From: DASWKG01 sp036396755
Lineage (GTDB): Bacteria > Actinomycetota > UBA4738 > CALAEC01
Direction: 5' to 3'
DNA length: 35,478 bases
Assembly: GCA_036396755.1 (NCBI GenBank)
Contig: DASWKG010000123.1
Span: 1 to 35,478, forward strand
Shown here: positions 1 through 7,263 of the stretch, piece after piece
How the letters are laid out: each line of letters begins with the position of its first letter
How positions within the stretch are numbered: the stretch's first letter is position 1
Translations under genes and position numbers: made by a program
Notes under the pieces: generated by a model
The model's input: only the letters and a program-made list of their open reading frames with translations
The model's database searches: none
What the model was told of the DNA's origin: nothing

Positions 1-417
1 TATGCGCATGCGGGGGCGTGGGCGCTCGCTGGAGCCGGGCTGGCCGTGCTCCCCCGGGCGATCCTGCACGGGCTCTTCGACCAGTCCGACCTGCCCGAGT
101 ACGCGTGGGTGCGGCTTGCGGGGATCCTGCTCATCGGGCTCGCGCTCTTCATGGTGCTGGTCGCGCACCGCGTCGAGGAGCTCTGGTGGTGGTCGTGGGG
201 GTTCGTGCTCTCGACGGGCGCTGCAGCCGCCCTCTTCACGCTGAACGCGGCCTTCGGTCTCGAGGAGGGCGCCTCGTCCGTCCTGTGGTGGGTCGCGGCC
301 CTCGTCTCGTGGGGGCTGGCCTCCGGCACCCTGCTCGGGCTCGCCCGCGCCGCGCAGGAGCGGCCCCTGGAACGGTTCGAGCCGGCCCCCGCTCGGAAGC
401 CGAGGCCGGCTCGCTGA
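1..417 (+). CDS. Membrane protein of unknown function, 3' part
   Basis: The reading frame is open from the first base of the window to a TGA at 415-417, so the gene starts further left. An internal GTG at 46 is possible, but the residues encoded before it (GAWALAGAGLAV) already look like a membrane helix and argue for an upstream start. The visible 138 residues hold about four hydrophobic segments, including one with LAGILLIGLALFMVLVA and one with SSVLWWVAALVSWGLASG, and a tryptophan run (LWWWSW). The tail is basic and proline-rich (RKPRPAR). I do not recognise the family. It converges on groL, with 18 bp between the two stop codons and no visible terminator hairpin. Confidence 0.6.
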   Translation, partial: YAHAGAWALAGAGLAVLPRAILHGLFDQSDLPEYAWVRLAGILLIGLALFMVLVAHRVEELWWWSWGFVLSTGAAAALFTLNAAFGLEEGASSVLWWVAALVSWGLASGTLLGLARAAQERPLERFEPAPARKPRPAR

Positions 418-435
418 ACCGCTGAACCTGAACCG

Positions 436-2055
436 CTAGTGCATGCCCGCGGCGGCGGCCGCCGCTGCGGCGTCGTCCTCTTCCTCGGGCTTCTCGACGA
501 CGGCTGCCTCGGTCGTGATGACCAGCGCCGCGATCGAGGCCGCGTTCTGCAGCGCCGAACGGGTCACCTTGGCCGGGTCGAGGATGCCGGACTTCATCAT
601 GTCGACCCACTCGCCGATCGACGCGTCGAAGCCCATCGCGCCCTTCTCGCCGCGGAGCCGCTCCACGATGACGGAGCCCTCGTGGCCCGCGTTCTCGGCG
701 ATGAGTCGGGCCGGCTCGGTGAGCGCGCCCCGCACGATGCGAACCCCGGTGCCCTCGTCGCCCTCGAGCTTCAGCGCGTCGAGCGCCTCGAGCGAGCGGA
801 TGAGCGCAACACCGCCGCCGGGGACGATGCCCTCCTCGACCGCCGCGCGGGTGGCCGAGAGCGCGTCCTCGATGCGGTGCTTCTTCTCCTTCAGCTCGAC
901 CTCGGTGGCCGCGCCGACCTTGATGAGCGCGACCCCGCCGGACAGCTTCGCGAGACGCTCCTGGAGCTTCTCCTTGTCCCAGTCCGACTCGGTGTCGTCG
1001 ATCTCGCGCCGGATCTGCTCGATGCGGCCCTTGATCTCCTTCTCGTCGCCGGTGCCCTCGACGATCGTGGTGTCGTCCTTGGTGACCACCACACGGCGGG
1101 CCCGGCCCACCACGTCGAGGGTGATGTTCTCGAGCTTGAGGCCGACCTCCTCGCTCACGACCTGGGCGCCGGTGAGGATCGCCATGTCCTGCAGCATCGC
1201 CTTGCGGCGCTCACCGAACCCCGGGGCCTTCACGGCGACCGACGGGAACGTGCCGCGGATCTTGTTCACGACGAGCGTGGCGAGCGCCTCGCCCTCGACG
1301 TCCTCGGACACGATCACCAGCGGCTTGCCCGACTGGGAGACCTTCTCGAGCAGCGGCAGGAGCTCCTGCACGCTCGAGATCTTCTTCCCAACGAGCAGGA
1401 TGTAGGGGTCGTCGAGGACGGCCTCCATGCGCTCCTGGTCGGTGATGAAGTACGGCGAGATGTAGCCCTTGTCGAACTGCATGCCCTCGACGAACTCGAG
1501 CTCCATGCCGAACGTCTGGGACTCCTCGACCGTGACGACGCCGTCCTTGCCCACCTTCTCGAGCGCCTCGGCGATGATCTCGCCGATCCTCGGGTCGGCG
1601 GCCGAGATGGCGGCCACGTGCGCGATCTCGTCCTTGCCCTCGACGTCGCGGGCCTGCTTCTGGATCGCCTCGACGGCGGCCTCGACGGCCTTCTCGATGC
1701 CGCGCTTCAGCGCCATCGGGTTGGCCCCCGCGGTGACGTTCTTCATCCCGCGCTTCACCATCGCCCGGGCGAGAACGGTCGCCGTGGTGGTCCCGTCGCC
1801 GGCCACGTCGTTCGTCTTCGTGGCGACCTCCTTGGCGAGCTGGGCCCCCATGTTCTCGTAGGGGTCGTCGAGCTCGACCTCCTTGGCGATCGTCACCCCG
1901 TCGTTGGTCACCGTGGGCGCGCCCCACTTCTTGTCGAGCACCACGTTGCGGCCCTTGGGGCCGAGCGTCACGGCCACGGTGTCGGCCAGCTTGTCGATCC
2001 CGGCCTCGAGCCCCCGTCGGGCGTCGTCGTTGAACTTCAGCTGCTTGCCTGGCAT
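436..2055 (-). CDS. groL: 60-kDa chaperonin GroEL
   Basis: This encodes a 539-residue group I chaperonin subunit, which forms the tetradecameric cage that folds cytosolic proteins with ATP and GroES. The ATP-binding signature GDGTTTATVLAR is at residues 86-97 and includes Asp87. The apical substrate-binding domain and the late glycine signature EEGIVPGGGVAL are intact, and length is normal. The gene starts with ATG 11 bp after groES behind a GAGGGGG ribosome site, so the two are one operon under the CIRCE promoter at 2394-2449. The C-terminal tail is unusual: an acidic stretch, eight alanines, then Gly-Met-His. Many actinobacteria carry a second groEL elsewhere, but this window cannot show whether this one does. 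Confidence 0.98.
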   Translation of the reverse strand: MPGKQLKFNDDARRGLEAGIDKLADTVAVTLGPKGRNVVLDKKWGAPTVTNDGVTIAKEVELDDPYENMGAQLAKEVATKTNDVAGDGTTTATVLARAMVKRGMKNVTAGANPMALKRGIEKAVEAAVEAIQKQARDVEGKDEIAHVAAISAADPRIGEIIAEALEKVGKDGVVTVEESQTFGMELEFVEGMQFDKGYISPYFITDQERMEAVLDDPYILLVGKKISSVQELLPLLEKVSQSGKPLVIVSEDVEGEALATLVVNKIRGTFPSVAVKAPGFGERRKAMLQDMAILTGAQVVSEEVGLKLENITLDVVGRARRVVVTKDDTTIVEGTGDEKEIKGRIEQIRREIDDTESDWDKEKLQERLAKLSGGVALIKVGAATEVELKEKKHRIEDALSATRAAVEEGIVPGGGVALIRSLEALDALKLEGDEGTGVRIVRGALTEPARLIAENAGHEGSVIVERLRGEKGAMGFDASIGEWVDMMKSGILDPAKVTRSALQNAASIAALVITTEAAVVEKPEEEDDAAAAAAAAGMH

Positions 2056-2066
2056 GAGGTCCCCCT

Positions 2067-2372
2067 CTACTTCTTGGTCTTGTTGACGACGCAGAGGACG
2101 TCACGAGCCGACAGGACCAGGTACTCGTCGCCGTCGACCTTGACCTCGGTCCCGCCGTACTTCGAGTAGAGGACCCGGTCGCCGAGCTTCACGTCCATGG
2201 GTACGCGGGCGCCGTCCTCGAAGCGGCCCGGGCCGGCGGCCACGACCTCGCCCTCCTGGGGCTTCTCCTTGGCGGTGTCGGGAATCACGATCCCGGACGC
2301 GGTGGTGGTCTCCTCCTCGGCGGGCTTGACCACGATGCGGTCGTCCAGGGGTTCGAGGCTGAACTTCGCCAT
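2067..2372 (-). CDS. groS: 10-kDa co-chaperonin GroES
   Basis: This encodes the 101-residue GroES lid that caps the GroEL ring. The N-terminal beta strand (LEPLDDRIVVKP), the mobile loop that contacts GroEL (TTTASGIVIPD, about residues 22-32) and the C-terminal strand (VDGDEYLVLSARDVL) are all present. The ATG at 2372 is preceded by AAGGAGGGA at good spacing. It is the first gene of the groES-groEL operon, and its leader contains the CIRCE inverted repeat, so heat-shock control by HrcA is expected. The gene upstream on the same strand ends at 2456, leaving only 83 bp for the promoter and operator. Confidence 0.98.
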   Translation of the reverse strand: MAKFSLEPLDDRIVVKPAEEETTTASGIVIPDTAKEKPQEGEVVAAGPGRFEDGARVPMDVKLGDRVLYSKYGGTEVKVDGDEYLVLSARDVLCVVNKTKK

Positions 2373-2393
2373 GCTGTCCCTCCTTCTCGCTCG

Positions 2394-2420
2394 TTAGCAC
2401 TCTTGACCTTCGAGTGCCAA
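2394..2420 (-). promoter_or_regulatory. CIRCE operator (HrcA binding site)
   Basis: TTAGCACTC at 2394-2402 and GAGTGCCAA at 2412-2420 are separated by exactly nine bases. This matches the CIRCE consensus TTAGCACTC-N9-GAGTGCTAA with a single change (T to C at 2418). CIRCE is the operator of the heat-shock repressor HrcA and typically precedes groES. It lies 22 bp upstream of the groES ATG and over the predicted transcription start, so bound HrcA would block initiation. hrcA itself is not in the window. Confidence 0.95.
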
Positions 2421-2449
2421 GTCTAGTCCAGCCCCGGGGCGGGTGACAA
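2420..2449 (-). promoter_or_regulatory. groES-groEL promoter
   Basis: On the minus strand TTGTCA (2449-2444; five of six matches to TTGACA) and TAGACT (2425-2420; four of six to TATAAT) are spaced by 18 bp, as expected for the housekeeping sigma factor. The last base of the -10 is the first base of CIRCE, so the start site would fall inside the operator. The promoter fits into the 83 bp between the preceding gene and groES. This is read from sequence only. Confidence 0.7.
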
Positions 2450-2455
2450 GCCAGG

Positions 2456-4432
2456 CTAGCGGCGGCCGCAGCTCCGCTCGAGCTCGGCGCGGCACCGGTC
2501 GTCTCCGGGCCCGCCGAGGGCCTCGTCGAAGCCGCTCCCGCCGTTCAGCCGATCCTTGCCGCCCCCTCCGAGGAGCCGGTCGTCTCCCGACCCTCCGCGC
2601 AGGCGGTCGTTGCCCGGCCCCCCCTTGAGCAGGTCGTCGCCGCGGCTCCCCCTCAGGACGTCGTTGCCGCCCTTGCCGCACAGGAACTCGCTGTCGGGCG
2701 TGCCGATCAGCACGTCGCGGCCGCCGGTGCCCTGGATGTCGCACGCCCCGGGGGGCGGCGGAGGCGGCGGGGGCGGGGGCGGGGGCTGGCCGCAGGACGG
2801 GAAGCGGAACGAGCCGATCCGGGTCGACCATCCTCGCTCGGAGGTGGACGGGTAGTACTCGTTCACGTGCCAGAAGGTGCAGTCGTCGGCGGGGTCGACG
2901 ACCGTGGCGCTGTAGTCGCCCCAGCGGAAGAACTCGGAGGTCTGGGACCCGCCGCCGGCCTGCAGGACGACCTCGTCCTGCATCTCGCCGGCGGGGTCGG
3001 CGGCGTCGCGGCCCGTGTACCGCACCGAGGGGGCCGTCGACGACCCGCCGGCGCTGTAGCCGATGCCGATGTTCGCCGACTGGTCCATCGCGATGCTCCC
3101 CATCCACCGGTGGGTCGCGTTGGGAGCGATGGTCCCCTCCTGCTGGCGGATCCACTCGTCGGCGGTCTTCGAGAGCTCGTACCAGGCGATGCCGGCGTGA
3201 TTTCCGCCCACGTCGACCGTCTGGTTCGCGACGAGCACTTCCCGGTCGCCGAGGTTCCGGTACGCGAGGCGGAACATGAGGACCCCCGGGATCGCGTCGA
3301 GGCCTCGCGTCGTTCCGGGCTGGGGGATGCAGTCGAAGGCGAAATCACACAGCGCGCTGTCGAAGGGCTCCACCGGGACGGCGGCGGGGCCCGTGAACGA
3401 CGACGACGCCGGCGTGTCGTAGTCGGGCGAGAACTCGAACACGTCGATGCGGTCCTCGCCGCCTATAAGGTCGCCGTCGATCGATGCCGCGAGCGGGTTG
3501 GGGGCGCCGGCCGGGGGCTCGGTCGCGCCGTCGAGGTCACCCGGCAGCATGGTGTAGTAGATGCAGCGCTCGTCGAGGAAGACCTCGCACAGGTCCTCGT
3601 AGACCATCCGGGCGGCCGGATCGCCGGTGAGCATCGCCTCGCGCTCGAACGCCCAGACGCCCACGCCGGCGTACTCGCCGGTGAAGAAGTTGAACTGGTT
3701 CGCGGTCATGTAGTAGCCGTCGGGCCACACGCCGAACTTCGGGTAGTCGGGGAACTTCGTCGTGTGCACCTGGAAGTCGTACGCGAAGTAGGCGCCGGTG
3801 GGGTCCGGCGTCTGCGAGATCGCGACGCACTCCGAGAACGGGGGCAGCAGGTTGCCCTGCGGGTCGGTGTCGAACGCGAACTGGCTCAGCATCCACCGGT
3901 CGGCCATCGGGTCGTACAGGACGATGGGGTCGCCCTGGTTCGTGGTCTCGCAGGGGCCGCCGGTCCCCGCCCAGATCGAGTTGTTCGCGACGGGCGCCAT
4001 CAGCTCGGTCCCGTCCTTGTCGAAGACGGCGGTGACGATGTTCGTCATCTGCACGATGTGGCCGGGCCCGACGTCGATCACCGGGTCGGGTGGGATCGGC
4101 TGTTCGCCGACCACGGCCTGGTTGTCGGCGCTCACGATGCCGTCGAAGCTCGCGATCGGGTCGGGCGCCGGCTGGCTCGATGTCCGCGACGTTCGCGGCG
4201 CGCGCGCTCCGTCGGCTTCGGCGAGCGCAGCCGGCACGAGGCGCTCGGCCGGCGCGGTCGAGCCCAGTCCCGTGGGCGCGCCGGACGCGAGCTCGCGCAG
4301 GGGCGCGGTCTCGGCGAAGCCGATCGCCTCCGCGGCACGCGGCTCGGACGAGCGCGGCGCCTCGCTCGCGGGCGCGGCGCCCGCGAGCGCGAGCGCCAGC
4401 GGGATGCTGAACAGACGAAGCAATGAACGCAT
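2456..4432 (-). CDS. Exported protein with RTX-type repeats, core domain of unknown function
   Basis: The predicted protein has 658 residues. The ATG at 4432 is preceded by GGAGGGGGG and begins a signal peptide (MRSLLRLFSIPLALALAGAA). The frame stays open upstream to 4942, but that part is antisense to the divergent gene and has no secretion-like start. Residues of about 70-545 form one large domain with motifs such as DVGPGHIVQMTN, DPIVLYDPMADRWMLSQF, KFPDYPKFGVWPDGYYMT, PQPGTTRGLDAIPG and HRWMGSIAMDQ. From memory this resembles a widespread family of exported bacterial proteins with no known function. About twelve prolines (550-561) lead to seven or eight glycine-aspartate nonapeptides (about 568-648; for example GGPGNDRLR, GGSGDDRLL), which are hemolysin-type calcium-binding repeats. 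The combination suggests a Sec-exported, calcium-stabilised extracellular protein, not a type I secretion substrate. Confidence 0.85.
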   Translation of the reverse strand: MRSLLRLFSIPLALALAGAAPASEAPRSSEPRAAEAIGFAETAPLRELASGAPTGLGSTAPAERLVPAALAEADGARAPRTSRTSSQPAPDPIASFDGIVSADNQAVVGEQPIPPDPVIDVGPGHIVQMTNIVTAVFDKDGTELMAPVANNSIWAGTGGPCETTNQGDPIVLYDPMADRWMLSQFAFDTDPQGNLLPPFSECVAISQTPDPTGAYFAYDFQVHTTKFPDYPKFGVWPDGYYMTANQFNFFTGEYAGVGVWAFEREAMLTGDPAARMVYEDLCEVFLDERCIYYTMLPGDLDGATEPPAGAPNPLAASIDGDLIGGEDRIDVFEFSPDYDTPASSSFTGPAAVPVEPFDSALCDFAFDCIPQPGTTRGLDAIPGVLMFRLAYRNLGDREVLVANQTVDVGGNHAGIAWYELSKTADEWIRQQEGTIAPNATHRWMGSIAMDQSANIGIGYSAGGSSTAPSVRYTGRDAADPAGEMQDEVVLQAGGGSQTSEFFRWGDYSATVVDPADDCTFWHVNEYYPSTSERGWSTRIGSFRFPSCGQPPPPPPPPPPPPGACDIQGTGGRDVLIGTPDSEFLCGKGGNDVLRGSRGDDLLKGGPGNDRLRGGSGDDRLLGGGGKDRLNGGSGFDEALGGPGDDRCRAELERSCGRR

Positions 4433-4493
4433 CGAAGTTCCCCCCTCCGTGGACGACCCCCCTACAATACCCACGACTCGAAGGAGGTCCACC
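4433..4493. promoter_or_regulatory. Divergent promoter region of the two exported-protein genes
   Basis: Only 61 bp separate the two divergent starts. Each gene has a strong ribosome site here: AAGGAGG at 4481-4487 for the plus-strand gene, and GGAGGGGGG, written on the minus strand, at 4448-4440. In the middle, TACAAT at 4463-4468 is a fair plus-strand -10, and its overlap with TATTGT (4470-4465, minus strand) gives a weaker minus-strand -10. I see no convincing -35 for either, so an alternative sigma factor or an activator is possible. The overlap of the two -10 elements would make initiation mutually exclusive. Confidence 0.35.
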
Positions 4494-6320
4494 ATGCGAA
4501 GGTTCGCGCGACTCTCCGTCCCCCTCGCCCTCGTCGCCTCGCTGGCCGCCGTCCCGCCGGCGACGGCGGCCCCTCCCGCCACCGTCACCGGCTCGCTCAG
4601 CGTGCTCCAGGTCGACCCGCTGACCGCCGGCGGCTCCGCCCGGCTCCTCGCCTGGGTCACGGGCACCGACGGCGTTCGCCGAACCCTGGACCTCCCGACG
4701 GCGCTCCACCGCGACGCGACCGACCTCGCCGGCGAGCGTGTGACCGTCGAGGGTCGCCAGACCTCATCGGGCTCGATCCGCGTCGACACCCTTGGGCCGT
4801 CGGGCCGGGCGGTGCGGTATCCGCCGCCGATCCTCGGCGCCGAGCCGTGGGCGACGCTCCTCTGCCGCTTCGGCGGCGACGCGAGCGAGCCGCACGACGT
4901 CCCCTGGTTCCAGGGCCTGATGGGGTCCGCGGCCCCGGGCATGGACCACTACTGGCGGGAGCTCTCCTTCGACCAGATGAACCTCGCCGGGAGCCAGGTG
5001 TTCGACTGGGAGGGGCTACCCGCCACCCACGCGCAGTACTTCCCCTCCGGCGGGAACTTCGACGCGGGCCTCGAGGCCGTGATCAACGACTGCCTGAGCG
5101 CCCACAACGCCGGCGTCGACTTCAGCGACTTCGTGGGCATCAACATGTTCCTGAACCGCGATCCCGGGACCCCCTCCTGCGACTGCGCGATCGGCGGCGT
5201 CTTCTCGGCCGCGATCGACGGGCCGACGAAGACCTTCGGGTTCACCTTCGCCGGGCCGCTCGGCTTCGGGGATCAGGCGGTGATCGGCCAGGAGATGGGC
5301 CACGGGTTCGGCATCTTCTCGCACTCGTCCGGGCCCGACGCCGCCGATTCGTTCCCGTACGACTCCCTCTGGGACGTGATGAGCAACGCGGGAGGGTGGT
5401 CCGACGGGTCCTGCCCGGTGAGCGACCCCACGTACGGCTGCCTCGCCCAGCACACGATCGTCTTCCACAAGGACGTCCTCGGGTGGGTCCCGGCGTCACG
5501 GCTCTACCGGCCCTCCGGCGGGACCGAGCAGGTGACCCTCTACCCGCTCGATATGCTGCCCGCGTCCGGCTTCATCGGGGCCGACATCGCCTCCAGCGCG
5601 ACGCGGTCGATCACGGCCGAGGTCCGGCGGCGTCAGGGCTACGACATGGCGATCCCCCAGACGTCGTGCGTGCTGCTGCACCGCATCAACACGGCGCTGG
5701 ACGAACGCGTGGCGCAGGTCGTCGACGGCACCCCGGGCGACGGCAACCCAAACGACGCGGGCGCCTGCTGGCAGGCCGGCGAGACCTTCACCGACTCCGC
5801 CACGGGCACCATCGTGACCGTCGACTCCGGGCCCGCGGCCGACGGCTCCTACCTCGTGACGATCACCGGCGGCACGGACGTCCCGGGCGACCAGTTCCGC
5901 CCCGACGCCCTGATCGGGCTCGACAGCGACCGGACCCTCCGAGGTGACAACGTCTACAACACGAGCGGCGCCAGGCAGACCAGGAAGGTCCGGGCCTTCC
6001 CGGGCGAGAGGGTGGCCTTCTTCATCCTGACCGAGAACGACGGGCAGGTGACCGACGACCTGATCGCCCATGGTGACGGCTCGGCGCCCGGGTTCCGCGT
6101 CTCCTACTTCTCGGAGGGATCGCGGCTCACGTCCGCGGTCGTCGCCGGGAACGCGATCGCGCGGGGCCTCGATCCGGGCGAGGGCGCGTCCCTGAGGATG
6201 GAGGTGAAGATCAAGCGCTCCGCCCGATCGGGTCAGGTGCAGATCTTCGAGCTGGAGAGCTCCTCGGTGAACGACCCCGGCGCCGTGGACGTGGTCCGGG
6301 CGAAGGTCAAGGTGCGGTAG
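4494..6320 (+). CDS. Exported M6-like metalloprotease homologue with altered zinc motif
   Basis: The predicted protein has 608 residues, with ATG at 4494 behind AAGGAGG and a signal peptide to about residue 25 (SVPLALVASLAAV, then ATAA). The middle resembles secreted zinc metalloproteases of the M6 (immune inhibitor A) type. The helix reads QEMGHGFGIFSHS at 266-278, and a Met-turn-like WDVMS follows at 293-297. Gln266 stands where the first zinc-binding His of HExxHxxGxxH is expected, and the third His is at 277, one residue late. Glu267 and His270 are kept. Cysteine pairs (SCDCAIG; CPVSDPTYGC) suggest disulfides. A beta-rich C-terminal part of about 150 residues follows. It may be an active variant or a binding protein that has lost catalysis. 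Its 3' end overlaps the epimerase gene tail to tail by 14 bp. Confidence 0.75.
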   Translation: MRRFARLSVPLALVASLAAVPPATAAPPATVTGSLSVLQVDPLTAGGSARLLAWVTGTDGVRRTLDLPTALHRDATDLAGERVTVEGRQTSSGSIRVDTLGPSGRAVRYPPPILGAEPWATLLCRFGGDASEPHDVPWFQGLMGSAAPGMDHYWRELSFDQMNLAGSQVFDWEGLPATHAQYFPSGGNFDAGLEAVINDCLSAHNAGVDFSDFVGINMFLNRDPGTPSCDCAIGGVFSAAIDGPTKTFGFTFAGPLGFGDQAVIGQEMGHGFGIFSHSSGPDAADSFPYDSLWDVMSNAGGWSDGSCPVSDPTYGCLAQHTIVFHKDVLGWVPASRLYRPSGGTEQVTLYPLDMLPASGFIGADIASSATRSITAEVRRRQGYDMAIPQTSCVLLHRINTALDERVAQVVDGTPGDGNPNDAGACWQAGETFTDSATGTIVTVDSGPAADGSYLVTITGGTDVPGDQFRPDALIGLDSDRTLRGDNVYNTSGARQTRKVRAFPGERVAFFILTENDGQVTDDLIAHGDGSAPGFRVSYFSEGSRLTSAVVAGNAIARGLDPGEGASLRMEVKIKRSARSGQVQIFELESSSVNDPGAVDVVRAKVKVR

Positions 6321-7263
6321 CCCGGACCCAGGCGATCGTCTGGGCGAGGCCGTCGCCGATGGTCGTCCACGGCTTCCAGCCGAGCTCGGCCTCGGCGAGC
6401 GACGGGTCGAGGCAGCTGCGGCGAAGCTCCCCCGCCGGGAGCGGGCCGTAGCGCGGCTCGCCGGTGAACGAGGTGGCGTCGGCCAACAGGCGGAACAGGT
6501 GGTTCACGCTCGTCTCGAGGCCCGTCCCGATGTTCAGCAGCTTGCCCGGGGCCCGGTCCACCGCCAGCGCGAACGCGTGCACCACGTCGTCGACGAACAC
6601 GTAGTCGCGCGTCTGGTTGCCGTCGCCGAAGATCGTGGGCGCCTCCCCGCCGAGCATCTTCGCCGAGAAGATCGAGACGACGCCCGCCTCGCCGTGGGGG
6701 TCCTGCCGCGGCCCGTAGACGTTGGCGAGCGCGAGCTCCGTGTAGTCCAGCCCGCGGTAGCGCTGGTAGAAGCGGAGGTAGTCGCCGGCCACCTTCTTCG
6801 TGATGCCGTAGGGCGACTGCGGGTGCGCGCCCGCGGCGGCCGTCTCCTTGAGCGGGAGCCGGCGCGGCTCCCCGTAGATCGTGCCGCCGGAGGAGGCGAA
6901 CACCAGCTTTCTGACCCCGGCGGCCGCGGCCCCCTCGAGCACGTTCAGGAGCCCGAGGACGTTCACCTGGGCGTCGTGGCTCGGGTCCTCGAGGCTGGCC
7001 CGCACGCTCGACTGGGCCGCCAGGTGCATCACGACCTGCGGCCGGTGCTTCTCGAAGACGGCCCGTACCTCCTCGGAGCGCACGTCGAGGTTGTAGAAGG
7101 TGAGCGCGCCGCCGGCCGAGCGGGCCTCCGCCAGGTTCGCGATGCGGCCCTTGGAGAGGTCGTCGACCGCGATCACCGAGTGCCCGTCGCCGACGAGCCG
7201 GTCGGTGAGGTGCGAGCCGATGAAGCCGGCCGCGCCGGTGACGAGGACCGAGGCCTCGGTCAC
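6307..7263 (-). CDS. GalE-like NAD-dependent sugar epimerase/dehydratase
   Basis: This 318-residue extended short-chain dehydrogenase probably acts on a nucleotide sugar. The Rossmann motif TGAAGFIG is at 9-16, the SSGGTIYG segment with the catalytic Ser/Thr at about 124-131, and the catalytic pair in YGITK at Tyr152/Lys156. The sequence is closest in style to UDP-glucose 4-epimerases, but the substrate (UDP-glucose, UDP-GlcNAc or another) cannot be told. The GTG start at 7263 overlaps the tsaD stop in GTGA, so it is translationally coupled to the t6A genes. Its stop lies inside the opposite-strand protease gene. I place it at the edge of the segment that separates tsaD from groES. A role in cell-wall or exopolysaccharide sugar supply is an inference. 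Confidence 0.9.
   Translation of the reverse strand: MTEASVLVTGAAGFIGSHLTDRLVGDGHSVIAVDDLSKGRIANLAEARSAGGALTFYNLDVRSEEVRAVFEKHRPQVVMHLAAQSSVRASLEDPSHDAQVNVLGLLNVLEGAAAAGVRKLVFASSGGTIYGEPRRLPLKETAAAGAHPQSPYGITKKVAGDYLRFYQRYRGLDYTELALANVYGPRQDPHGEAGVVSIFSAKMLGGEAPTIFGDGNQTRDYVFVDDVVHAFALAVDRAPGKLLNIGTGLETSVNHLFRLLADATSFTGEPRYGPLPAGELRRSCLDPSLAEAELGWKPWTTIGDGLAQTIAWVRATAP

Noticed and set aside
417..440. Short repeats of CTGAACC between the edge gene and groL as a terminator or attachment site
   Set aside because: They are direct repeats of seven to nine bases without dyad symmetry and do not recur elsewhere in the window.
439..2169. A 576-codon open frame on the plus strand opposite groEL and groES
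   Set aside because: It is composition-driven: the codons are the antisense of groEL, the protein is rich in Arg, Leu, Asp and His with no domain, and groEL is certain.
2750..2785. GGN-rich tract as a DNA repeat or regulatory element
   Set aside because: It encodes the proline linker of the RTX protein in frame and has no regular repeat unit beyond proline codons.
2867..4426. Open plus-strand frame of 519 codons opposite the RTX protein gene
   Set aside because: The product is low-complexity Arg/Val/Gly/Asp sequence with no recognisable motif, typical of antisense frames in GC-rich DNA.
4433..4942. Upstream 170-codon extension of the RTX protein frame
   Set aside because: It is antisense to the protease homologue and carries no signal peptide. 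The internal ATG at 4432 has a strong ribosome site and a signal peptide.
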